Part shown: positions 1 through 7,696 of the stretch, one piece after another
Layout: every line of letters begins with the position of its first letter
Numbering within the stretch: position 1 is the first letter of the stretch
Source: Nocardia sp. SYP-A9097
Lineage (GTDB): Bacteria; Actinomycetota; Actinomycetes; Mycobacteriales; Mycobacteriaceae
DNA: 37,264 nucleotides
Direction: 5' to 3'
NCBI RefSeq assembly: GCF_009649815.1
Contig: NZ_WJIC01000048.1
Span: 1-37,264, forward strand
Notes under the pieces: model-generated
The model's database searches: none
The model's input: the letters and a program-made list of their open reading frames with translations, nothing else
What the model was told of the DNA's origin: nothing
Translations under genes and position numbers: made by a program

Positions 1-1153
1 GGCCGCTCAGAACTTGCAGGGCCTGGGTGGCGACCCAGTCCTCGACGGCAGGGTCGCCGGGAGTGTGGAAGCACCAGCCGGCCCGCCAGAGATATTCCAG
101 GACGTGCACCAGGTCCAGCAGAATGTGAACGCGCGTCCGGTGTCGGGCGGCCTCGCCACGGATCAACTCGATCTGGCGGTAGTCGCCGTCGACCACGGCG
201 ATCCAGGTCCGCTGATGGGTGGGATCACGGGCCTCGGCCTGGGCGAACGCCGCGGCGACAACCTCGGCGGGACTCTTGTCGATCGAAGCGGTCAGCCAGG
301 TGCTCACCGCGTGCGGACCGCAGCGCGGCGGACGGTCACCGCCGCGCGGTCCGCCGGGAACGACGATCACGTCGTGCGGTCGTCGGGGTGCGGGATCGGC
401 GTCGTAAACCGCGGCGAGAGTGGCCATGCGCTTGCGGTGAGGCTTCTCGCCTGAGGCCAGACGGGTCCGGAACACCCCGGTCGCGCCCTCGGCCGCCTTG
501 CGGGTGGCCTCGCGCAACGCTTCGGGCCGCATCACGATGCCCTTCCCATCGATCGAGACCACCAGCAGTGTGTCCGCGGCGGCCGGTTGCGGAACTCTCG
601 CCGCGTAGAAGGCGTCGATGTCGACCGCGGCGGCAGCGACGAGCCCTTCGAGTTGCCGTTTGCCAGCGACCGGACCGCACCATCGCGTGATCGCCGATCG
701 TGTTGTGTCGTAGGACGATCGGACCGCTTCGAGGACTGCTGGGCGGCGCAGGCCGTGGCTGTGACGCCCCGCCGGCAGCGACAACACCGAGTCAGCGGGA
801 TAGATATTGCGTTCACCGGGCGCGCGCAGGGCGGCCCGGCGCACTGTCACCGGTCCGACGAGAGTCGCCAGCTGGCGAGTATGACTGTGCTCGACCCGAT
901 TTCGTCCGAAAACCGACCCACGCGCCAGCCGGTGACGGTCCAGTTCCGTTTCCTCGCGCATCGCGCGCAGATCGAGATGGTCCTGCAGCAGCTGCCGCAG
1001 TAGATCCCGGCCTCGCTCGTGGACGAGGTCCTCGAGTTGGTGGTGTGGCATGGTCGCGGTCGCCCGACCGGCGAGGTCGGCGACCATGGTCTCGAATTGC
1101 TTTCTCGACTCGTCAAAGGGGTCAGCAATGGCGCCCGTATCGTAACGTGTCAC
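1..1153 (-). CDS. ISKra4-family transposase, C-terminus cut by window edge
   Basis: An uninterrupted minus-strand frame runs off position 1, so about 384 residues are visible and the C-terminus lies outside. It reads as an ISKra4-family DDE transposase: a helical N-terminal region, then the family signature SIDGKGIVMRPEALREATRK and later AVVDGDYRQIEL, which should carry the first two catalytic aspartates. The third acidic residue is not in the window. The chosen start is GTG at 1151-1153, preceded by a purine-rich GGAAGAAG stretch; no in-frame ATG lies upstream in the stretch read. The transposase would cut and join the ends of its own element. The co-oriented winged-helix gene 84 bp upstream is probably carried with it. 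Family assignment is from memory of the motif. Confidence 0.85.
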   Translation of the reverse strand, partial: MTRYDTGAIADPFDESRKQFETMVADLAGRATATMPHHQLEDLVHERGRDLLRQLLQDHLDLRAMREETELDRHRLARGSVFGRNRVEHSHTRQLATLVGPVTVRRAALRAPGERNIYPADSVLSLPAGRHSHGLRRPAVLEAVRSSYDTTRSAITRWCGPVAGKRQLEGLVAAAAVDIDAFYAARVPQPAAADTLLVVSIDGKGIVMRPEALREATRKAAEGATGVFRTRLASGEKPHRKRMATLAAVYDADPAPRRPHDVIVVPGGPRGGDRPPRCGPHAVSTWLTASIDKSPAEVVAAAFAQAEARDPTHQRTWIAVVDGDYRQIELIRGEAARHRTRVHILLDLVHVLEYLWRAGWCFHTPGDPAVEDWVATQALQVLSG

Positions 1154-1237
1154 CGGGCTCTTCTTCCGCGAGGTTTCTGTTGAGTGGCATCTTCGAAACT
1201 ACGGGGAGGAGCCCGTCAATAACGCTATGCACCAACC

Positions 1238-1735
1238 TCATTCGATGATCGTGAACAGGCCCGGCGTCTGCTCGTTCAACCAGCCCCGCGCCACCAGGCG
1301 CTTGAGTTTCGAGCGCAGCCCTTCGACTTTCGCCGGTGCGATCTCGAGCCCGAGCGCCGCGGCGATATGCCCGGCCCGCAACGGCCGCCCGGCATCGGCG
1401 AGCACCTCCACAACATCCTGATAGTCCTCCGGCAGCACCGATACCTCCATCCCCGGCCCGCGCTGCGGCACCAGCACCACCCCGATCGGCGACCCACTCC
1501 CGAACTCCGGCCCCGGCGAAACGCCGCCGGCCCCGCCCGACTCGACACGCTCATCGAGATCGCCTGTCGCACCGAGAATCTCGATCATCGTCTCCCGCGT
1601 GACCTGCAAACGCGACACCAGCCGCTCCTCGAGCGCCAACTGCTCGCCCAGCTCCGCGATCCGCTCACGCAACCCCTGCGCCCGCTCCCGGGCATCGGCC
1701 TCCCGCCGCCCGAGTTCCTCCAACCACGAGCCCAT
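1238..1735 (-). CDS. Coiled-coil/winged-helix protein linked to the ISKra4 transposase
   Basis: This 165-aa protein has two parts. Residues 1-50 form a charged coiled coil rich in E, R and L, starting MGSWLEELGRREADARERAQ. Residues about 95-165 look like a winged-helix DNA-binding domain, with LADAGRPLRAGHIAAALGLE as the helix-turn-helix and KVEGLRSKLKRLVARGWL as the recognition part. The ATG is preceded by GGAGG five bases upstream. It lies 84 bp upstream of the ISKra4 transposase on the same strand, so the two are probably one transcription unit. Similar small proteins are, as I recall, common beside actinobacterial transposases. Whether it regulates transposition or binds the ends is inference. 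Confidence 0.75.
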   Translation of the reverse strand: MGSWLEELGRREADARERAQGLRERIAELGEQLALEERLVSRLQVTRETMIEILGATGDLDERVESGGAGGVSPGPEFGSGSPIGVVLVPQRGPGMEVSVLPEDYQDVVEVLADAGRPLRAGHIAAALGLEIAPAKVEGLRSKLKRLVARGWLNEQTPGLFTIIE

Positions 1736-2218
1736 CGCCGCCTCCGAACCCCCGCTCCGACCATAGGCCGAACCCCGACCACCGCAACAGCCCCAACCCT
1801 GTAACCACAGCTCAGAGGCTCACTGCAGAAGAGCTACTCCCAACTGCATCTGGACAGGACATCAGCGCCTATGTCTGTTTCGCGCGGAGGTTGCGGACAG
1901 TGACCGACTGACCTACGGCCTGCAAAGGTCAGCTGGACAGTTCGAACTGCCTGGGTGTTTGGGCCTACCTTGCGGATTTGGGGGCTCGGCGTGCAGATCG
2001 CGAGACCACGCTGGTCCGTTCGGCTATCCGTTGCGGGTCGGCGCCGCTCTACCCCCGTCGACACCAGTTGGCCCGTCGCGACGGGGGGTTCCCGGCGAGG
2101 CTGTAAGCGGCTACCGTGATGATATGTGCAGGTCAGCCGTTTTCCTCCGGTGTTCCGGTCAGGATCTTGACCGGAACTGATCCCGATCCGGTGGGATTTG
2201 CGAAGCGGGTGCCGCGAA
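1736..2218. other. Intergenic region with one strong hairpin
   Basis: No convincing gene is visible between the winged-helix protein and the NTPase gene, which are transcribed divergently from this stretch. Open frames here are short or run antisense into the NTPase gene. The one clear structure is the perfect hairpin at 2152-2177, listed separately. Confidence 0.5.
2152..2177 (+). promoter_or_regulatory. Perfect 10-bp hairpin upstream of NTPase gene
   Basis: GTTCCGGTCA (2152-2161) and TGACCGGAAC (2168-2177) are perfect inverted repeats around the 6-base loop ggatct. It ends 41 bp before the chosen ATG. It could be an operator or a 5'-leader hairpin for the NTPase gene. There is no T-run behind it, so a terminator is less likely. 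Confidence 0.45.
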
Positions 2219-4606
2219 ATGAACTCGTCGATTGATCCAGGGCAGACCCCAGGTGCGGCCCGGAAGAGGTTTGCGCAGGCGCTGACGGCGTTGTACGTGG
2301 CAGCGAACAGCCCCACGCTCGACACGCTGACCCGGCACGGCGAGGCACAAAACCCTAAGGTCGACCTGAAAGACGCCACTGTGAGCAATTGGCTCACCGG
2401 CGAATCAGTCCCAAGGAAATCGAAGGCTCTCAGATGCCTCGTCGAATATCTGCTGAACTCGCCACCAACGAAAAGCAGCGCAGTCGGCACAAAAGACTCG
2501 GGCTATTGGGAGTGCCTGCGTCAAGCGGCCGCGAAAGAGAAGCCGTCGTCTCAACCTAGAGCTGGCGGACTCGGCAGCACGAGACCCGATGTCGTGCAAC
2601 AGATGCACGAAGGCCAGCGACCAGAGGCAGGACATGTTGCTCTGGGACAGCTGATAGGTGACCTGAGTGATCCGTTCGCGTTGGAAGTGCACAGGGCGAT
2701 CGACGCCGGAGCGACCGCGACCGGGCTTCCGCTGCTGCCGCCCTACATTCGCCGCCACCACGACGAACTGCTACGGAAGACTGTCGAATGCGCCGCCGAT
2801 GGTCAAAGCGGGATCGCGGTGCTGGTGGGGGGATCGTCGACCGGCAAAACGCGGGCATGCTTGGAAGCTATCCATTCCCTTCCCGCCCCGTGGCGGCTTT
2901 GGCATCCGCTGGCTCCTTCCCCAGGGCAGGCACTCACGGAGGGACTCGTCGGCGGCCGTCTCAGCACCTGCACGGTGCTGTGGCTCAACGAGATCCAGCT
3001 CTACCTCGATGCCCTAGCAGGAGAGCAAGCGGCGGCGGGAGTGCGGGAGCTGCTTAACGACCCGACACGGTCACCCGTGCTGATCCTGGGCACCCTGTGG
3101 CCCGAGTCCCACGACAAGCTGACCCGCAGACCGGCAGCTGGCGACCCGGATCTCCACGCTCAGGCCCGTGCACTGCTGGAATCCAACTCCATCCGGGTCC
3201 CGGACGCCTTCGACGACGACGCACTCATCGACCTGCGAGGCGCAGCCGCCGAGGATCCCCGCCTCGCGCTCGCACAGGAGGAGGCCGGGGATCAGATCAC
3301 CCAGTTCCTCGCCGGCGCACCCGCGCTACTGGAGCGTTACAGACTCGCGCCGCCCGCCGCCAAGGCTCTCGTCGATGCCGCCTCCGACGCCAGACGCCTG
3401 GGCCACGGTCGGGAATTGCCGCTGCCGCTCCTGGCCGACGCTGTCAAGGGGTATATGACCGAAACGCAATGGAACGCCCTCCGAAAGGGTTGGGCAAAAA
3501 AGGCTTTCGACTATCTGAGGCAGGAATGCCGCGGCGTCCCCGGCCCGTTGACGCCGATCCGGAAAGACCCCGACCGGCCCGCAGCGCCGAAAGCGTACTT
3601 GCTCGCCGACTACCTCGAACAGGAGCTGCGCAGATCACGCTGCCTGATCGCTCCACCCGCCTCGTTCTGGCAAGCCACCCACCGGCACGCCCGCACCCCT
3701 GAAGACCACTATCGTCTCGGTCGGGCAGCCGCTTGTCGGGGGCGATGGTCTATCGCGGCCACCCACTATCGGAAGGCCGCTGATGCCGGAGACAAGATCG
3801 CCCTTATGGAGCTGGCCGATATGCGAAGTCGGGTCGGTGACAACATCGTCGCCACGGACCTGCACATGGAGGCCGGCTTCCCTATGAACTTCTCGTTGCT
3901 GAACGAAATGGTGGAACGACGGAACTTCGACGGAACTCCCAGCAGCGAAGCGGAGATTTTGATCCGCATAGAAGGCCGCGACATCCCCTTGGTCGGTCAG
4001 AGCACGATATTCAAGTTCCCTGGTTCGGGTTCTCTCGAAGTGCGCGAGCCCCTTGTACTCGAAAGGGTCGACGAGTTGGAGCGAGAGGCGGCCGCAGGAG
4101 ACGCCGCCGCACTTGCTGACCTGGTTCTGTTGCGGGAGCAGGCCGGGAACCCAGAAGAGGCCGAACGACTGGCGCGAGAGGCCGCCAAGAACGGGAACCC
4201 CGTCGCACTCGTGGAACTCGCACGGCGGCGGGAGCAGTCCGGACACGGTGGCGCCGATGCGCTGTACAAGGGCGCCGCCGCCGCCGGATCCGCCATCGCT
4301 TTGGTCGCACTTTCCAGAAGACGGGCGCAGAGCGGGGACTTACCAGAGGCCGAACGACTGGCGCGAGAGGCCGCCGAGAACGGGAACATCTCTGCGATGT
4401 CGTCACTGGCCCGAGTACTGGAGCAGGCCGGGGACCGCCCAGGTGCCGTCCGGTTGCTTCACTGCGCAGCCGATGGCGGAGACATCAATGCGACAGCGGA
4501 GTTGTCCCGGTTGTGGCCCGGCGCCGAGGGGCTGACGCCGCGTTTTGGGTTGGATGCGGTCGGGGCCCCCGCCGCACCCTGGAAAGCAGTCGAACCCACC
4601 ACATAG
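2219..4606 (+). CDS. STAND-like P-loop NTPase with C-terminal Sel1/TPR-like repeats
   Basis: A 795-aa protein, counting from ATG 2219; a TTG seven codons upstream is the alternative start. Residues 10-85 look like a divergent helix-turn-helix or helical adaptor (ATVSNWLTGESVPRKSKAL). A P-loop NTPase follows, with Walker A GGSSTGKT at about 204-211, a Walker B-like strand TVLWLNEIQLYL at about 252-263 (N-E in place of D-E), and a sensor-like ILGTLWPE at about 289-296. The last 280 residues hold several Sel1/TPR-like helical repeats of the type AEAERLAREAAENGN...ALVELARRREQSG. The plan of adaptor, nucleotide switch and repeat sensor is that of STAND ATPases used in signalling and, in several families, anti-phage defence. 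The actual role is not known. No signal peptide or membrane segment is seen. Confidence 0.8.
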   Translation: MNSSIDPGQTPGAARKRFAQALTALYVAANSPTLDTLTRHGEAQNPKVDLKDATVSNWLTGESVPRKSKALRCLVEYLLNSPPTKSSAVGTKDSGYWECLRQAAAKEKPSSQPRAGGLGSTRPDVVQQMHEGQRPEAGHVALGQLIGDLSDPFALEVHRAIDAGATATGLPLLPPYIRRHHDELLRKTVECAADGQSGIAVLVGGSSTGKTRACLEAIHSLPAPWRLWHPLAPSPGQALTEGLVGGRLSTCTVLWLNEIQLYLDALAGEQAAAGVRELLNDPTRSPVLILGTLWPESHDKLTRRPAAGDPDLHAQARALLESNSIRVPDAFDDDALIDLRGAAAEDPRLALAQEEAGDQITQFLAGAPALLERYRLAPPAAKALVDAASDARRLGHGRELPLPLLADAVKGYMTETQWNALRKGWAKKAFDYLRQECRGVPGPLTPIRKDPDRPAAPKAYLLADYLEQELRRSRCLIAPPASFWQATHRHARTPEDHYRLGRAAACRGRWSIAATHYRKAADAGDKIALMELADMRSRVGDNIVATDLHMEAGFPMNFSLLNEMVERRNFDGTPSSEAEILIRIEGRDIPLVGQSTIFKFPGSGSLEVREPLVLERVDELEREAAAGDAAALADLVLLREQAGNPEEAERLAREAAKNGNPVALVELARRREQSGHGGADALYKGAAAAGSAIALVALSRRRAQSGDLPEAERLAREAAENGNISAMSSLARVLEQAGDRPGAVRLLHCAADGGDINATAELSRLWPGAEGLTPRFGLDAVGAPAAPWKAVEPTT

Positions 4607-5018
4607 CCAAGGCAGCGATCACGTGCTGTCAGAGTCGTCCGCCGTGCCGTAGAACACCGCGTCCGGAATCGGTGTTGCTGGCTGACCCCAGCCGCGCCTC
4701 ACCGCCGCAGACCTGGCCCTGCTAGAACGTCGTGTCCGCCACCTCGAGAGCTTCTTCAACGCAGTCGCGATCGCCGAGCGTCGCCAGGGTTTTGCCTCAA
4801 GTGATTGGCGCGTTCCACGTCCGGATCGGATCCGGATCGGAAATCCGGAAATAACGTCTGACCTGCGCATTCAATCACCCAAAAGGCTCCCGAATCCGCC
4901 GGAAGCCCGCCGGTCATGGACAACTGGTGTTGACGGGTCGACCCGACTCCGCCTGCATCAGGCGGGTGGCAACTGGTGTCGCCGGGCCCTCGATCCGTCC
5001 CCAACTCGAGAGGAATCC
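4607..5018 (+). other. Intergenic region, no supported gene
   Basis: No start with a good ribosome-binding site is seen here. One plus frame is open after a stop near 4683 and reads TAADLALLERRVRHLESFFN before losing protein-like character; it may be a gene scrap. The end of the stretch carries the GAGAGGAATCC ribosome-binding site of the desaturase-like gene and should contain its promoter. Confidence 0.35.
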
Positions 5019-6233
5019 ATGTCGAACAACGACAAGCGGCTCCGGCTGGTCCAGCAGCGACCGAACGCCGCCGAACTCCGCCACAGCTACACACAGCGCT
5101 TCCCTGCGTGGATGCAGCCGGCGATCACTATCCTGACCGGCAAGGCAGCCGTAGGGGAGTCACTGCCACCGTGGGTCGCCAGTCCCCGACGCAAGTCGAT
5201 CCAGGTCATTATTCAGTGGCTGCTCGCCACCGCTGTCGGCCTGTGGCTGCTGAGCACTCACCCGTTGACCGGAGTTCTCGCGCTCCCACTGCTGTGGCTC
5301 GTCCAGGTGAACGCGTTGCGCAATTTCCAGGTCGTCGTCGCTCATCACGCGGTCCACAACGAGCTACTGGCCAAGAAAAAGCACAACTACCGTTTGCAGG
5401 TGCTCGTTAGCACGCTGTCATTAACCCAGCACTTTGAGGAGTACTTCGAGACCCACGTGCGTGGCCATCACAACGGGAAACGGTTCACAACCGAGAACGA
5501 CCCGGACTCGATCTTCCTCGTGAAGCTCGGATTCCGTCCCGGTGAGTCCCTTGCGACCCTGCGTCGCCGTATGCGGCTGGCGGTGGTGTCGCCGCGATTC
5601 CATGCGGTGTTCTTCGCAGCCAGGTTGCGCACCAATTTTGTGACCGCACCGTGGCATCGCAAGCTCGTTGCCGCCGCCTATGTCGGCCTGTTGGCCGTGC
5701 CTGCTCTGCTGGTGCCGTGGTGGGTGTTCATGCTGGCCGTGCTCATGCCGCTGGTGCCGCTGTATCACGTCGCCGCGTTTCTGCAGCTGTTGTCCGAACA
5801 CGCGTGGACGATCACCTCACAGTCTCCGACACGCAGCGAGTACGCCGAGCGGACCTGGGGGAGGTTCTTCCTCGAACCGCTACCGGAGCCCGACAGGGCT
5901 GGTTTCGCTCGGATCACTGGGTGGACGCATTGGGCGCTCAGGGTGGCACTTATTCATCTGCCGTCGCGGTTCGCCGTGGTTATCGGCGACATGGTGGGAC
6001 ACGATCTGCACCACCTGCATCCCGCCTACCATGACTGGACCACCACACTGTGGACCCGTCAGGAACGCATCGACACGGGCAACGACCCGCGTGGTATGAG
6101 TAAGCGCGAATTCACCAGCCTTGCAGAGGTTTTGATCCACGTCCTACGCAGAATCGCCGATACTCAAGTACCGACCCCTGCTGCCGGTGTCAGGCTCGAT
6201 GACGACGGGCATGACCTGACCGACGCCGCCTGA
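5019..6233 (+). CDS. Membrane fatty-acid-desaturase-like di-iron enzyme
   Basis: A 404-aa integral membrane protein carrying the three histidine clusters of the membrane desaturase/hydroxylase superfamily: HHAVH (H109/H113, HxxxH), HVRGHH (H146-H151, HxxxHH) and HDLHH (H328-H332, HxxHH). Extra histidines at 250 and 261 could complete the di-iron site. Hydrophobic spans lie at about 62-100 and 215-258. The family uses O2 and electrons from a partner redox protein to desaturate or hydroxylate lipids, carotenoids or related substrates at the membrane; the substrate here cannot be told. The ATG is preceded by GAGAGGAATCC. No ferredoxin or reductase gene is adjacent. The gene appears to stand alone and is followed by a hairpin at 6244-6277. 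Confidence 0.85.
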   Translation: MSNNDKRLRLVQQRPNAAELRHSYTQRFPAWMQPAITILTGKAAVGESLPPWVASPRRKSIQVIIQWLLATAVGLWLLSTHPLTGVLALPLLWLVQVNALRNFQVVVAHHAVHNELLAKKKHNYRLQVLVSTLSLTQHFEEYFETHVRGHHNGKRFTTENDPDSIFLVKLGFRPGESLATLRRRMRLAVVSPRFHAVFFAARLRTNFVTAPWHRKLVAAAYVGLLAVPALLVPWWVFMLAVLMPLVPLYHVAAFLQLLSEHAWTITSQSPTRSEYAERTWGRFFLEPLPEPDRAGFARITGWTHWALRVALIHLPSRFAVVIGDMVGHDLHHLHPAYHDWTTTLWTRQERIDTGNDPRGMSKREFTSLAEVLIHVLRRIADTQVPTPAAGVRLDDDGHDLTDAA

Positions 6234-6236
6234 CCA

Positions 6237-6515
6237 TCACACCGTGAGCCCGTCTCGACCGATCGTGACGGGCTCACCACCCAACGCCGCAGGATCCGCA
6301 GGCAACGCGCACCGAGGTCGTGTCGGCCGGGGCGGCGATCTGATGGGGTTGGCGTATCGCCAGATCGGAGCACGCATCGGCAGGGAGTTCCCAAATGGCA
6401 CCGCCCACGCATCGGTCAACGCCAACCGCCGCTCACCGCAACCAGCGTCGACGTAGACGATCTCGAACTCACCGCCCGCTGGCGACATAGGCGCGTCCCC
6501 GCGCACCGGAATCAA
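6237..6515 (-). pseudogene. TnsA-like transposase endonuclease subunit, N-terminal remnant
   Basis: This 92-aa frame begins like actinobacterial TnsA-like heteromeric transposase endonuclease subunits: FEIVYVDAGCGERRLALTDA, then WAVPFGNSLPMR, with the alternating hydrophobic strands those proteins have at their N-terminus. After roughly 45 residues the likeness stops. The catalytic endonuclease core (about 150 more residues in intact members) is absent, and the frame ends against the desaturase terminator. It is best read as a deleted relic. Direct repeats at 6567-6617 lie just upstream, where a transposon end would be expected. TnsA cuts the 5' ends in Tn7-like transposition; this copy should be inactive. 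The family call rests on remembered likeness. Confidence 0.5.
6244..6277 (+). terminator. Terminator-like hairpin after desaturase gene
   Basis: GTGAGCCCGTC and GACGGGCTCAC form a perfect 11-bp stem with a 12-base loop, starting 10 bp after the stop codon at 6233. No T-run follows, as is usual for actinobacterial terminators. On the other strand it overlaps the 3' end of the TnsA-like remnant. Confidence 0.6.
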
Positions 6516-6566
6516 GCTCGGCGCGAGCAGGCAGTCTGCCCGCCGGAACCGGCCTACGTCTCAGAA

Positions 6567-6617
6567 CCCGCAACCTACGTCCGAACTCCGCAACAACCCC
6601 CGCAACCTATACCCGAA
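6567..6617 (-). repeat. Two 19-bp direct repeats, possible transposase-binding sites
   Basis: On the minus strand TTCGGACGTAGGTTGCGGG (6567-6585) and TTCGGGTATAGGTTGCGGG (6599-6617) match at 16 of 19 positions and start 32 bp apart. A partial third copy of the GTAGG core lies at 6553-6557. They sit upstream of the TnsA-like remnant. Reading outward, the sequence reaches TGTAGG at 6626-6631, which begins with TGT as Tn7-like ends do. This would fit TnsB-binding sites at an element end, but no TnsB gene is in the window. Confidence 0.45.
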
Positions 6618-6631
6618 CAGGAAAGCCTACA

Positions 6632-7077
6632 CCCCTCCCCGAACGCTCCACGAACCCATCAAATTTCAAACCTCTTGCGATGCAATGGGTAGCCCGTCGC
6701 TTGCGTGGCCGAACGGACGCCCGAATGGTCCAAGAATCGACCGCAACTGGCGACGGTTGAATACGCGACCTCACCAGTCCCACGAGCCTAGTACAGCGCG
6801 CGACCTGGAGATATGTGGCCCGCGCAGCTGCTCGACTCGGTGGATTATCTGCGATAGTGGCGTAACCGCCGGATCCCGCACGGTTACGCCTTCTGATCGC
6901 AATTTCATCGAATGCAAGACTCCGATCGGTCGGCACTCGATACACCCTAATACCAAAAATGTGCTGGTCGGAGGCGTTGTCGCGACGGTTGCGAGGTGGC
7001 CTGCAGCCTATCAACGACACGCGCATCCATGGTCGCCAATCCACTTGATGATCAGTCGATTTCGTGCCGTGATTACG
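6632..7077. other. Non-coding stretch between mobile remnants
   Basis: This stretch has lower GC than its surroundings, for example around 6880-7100. No frame has protein-like composition. It contains the hairpin at 6859-6890 and, at its right end, decayed sequence leading into the frameshifted recombinase. Confidence 0.4.
6859..6890. terminator. Terminator-like perfect hairpin
   Basis: GGCGTAACCG (6859-6868) and CGGTTACGCC (6881-6890) are perfect inverted repeats with a 12-base loop. TTCT follows on the plus strand. It is isolated between mobile remnants, so its partner gene is not clear. Confidence 0.4.
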
Positions 7078-7696
7078 TTCAATGAAATATTCTTTCGTTT
7101 GATGGTCGAATCGCGATCGGGCGCTGGTGGCCTTCTGGGTCTCGACCGGGGTGCGTGCCTCGGAACTGCTGGGAGTTCGGAAGTGCGATATCGACCCCGG
7201 CCAGCAGCTGATCACCGTGGTGCGCAAGGGCTCCCGAGTGAGCCAGCAGGTTCCGGCGTCGACTGATGCTTTTGTCTGGCTGAGGTTGTATCAGGAGGAA
7301 ATGCACGGCCAGATTCCGCCAGGCCGGATCGAGCCAGTGTGGTGGACGCTTCGGCGGCCGCGGCGGCCGTTGAACTATCACGCGGCACACCGAATGTTCG
7401 AGCGCGCCAACGCCATTCTCGGAGCGGACTGGACCCTGCACGACCTGCGCCACAGCGCAGCCGCGAGAATGGCCCGCGACCCGCAACTGACCTTGAGCGA
7501 CGTACAGCTCATCTTGGGGCATGCGCACCTGTCCACCACCGAGATCTACCTGACCCCTGACAACAACGAGGTGATCGCCGAAGTCTTGGCTCATCACGCC
7601 CGCACCGCCGAACAACGCGACAAACCGATACCCCCACCTCCTGCACCTGGTTACGACCCGCAGACATTGAGCGTGCTGTTCGGGAGGACGATGTGA
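7078..7696 (+). pseudogene. Tyrosine recombinase, 5'-truncated and frameshifted
   Basis: From 7127 a 189-aa frame holds a complete tyrosine-recombinase catalytic core: TGVRASELLGV (Arg10), VVRKGSR (likely the lysine), HDLRH (His105/Arg108), LGHAHLSTTEIYL (His132, nucleophile Tyr141). The homology extends upstream as SNRDRALVAFW in the same frame to a TGA near 7100, and further as FNEIFFRLM in the next frame, so a frameshift lies at about 7100. The N-terminal core-binding domain expected in a 300-400-aa enzyme is missing, replaced by lower-GC DNA. The 3' end is intact and its TGA overlaps the GTG start of the next recombinase by four bases, showing the two were a coupled pair, as in Tn554-like or other multi-recombinase elements. 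It is probably inactive. Confidence 0.75.

Noticed and set aside
1834..2490. Minus-strand frame of 218 codons
   Set aside because: Overlaps the N-terminus of the NTPase gene antisense, has mixed composition and no ribosome-binding site.
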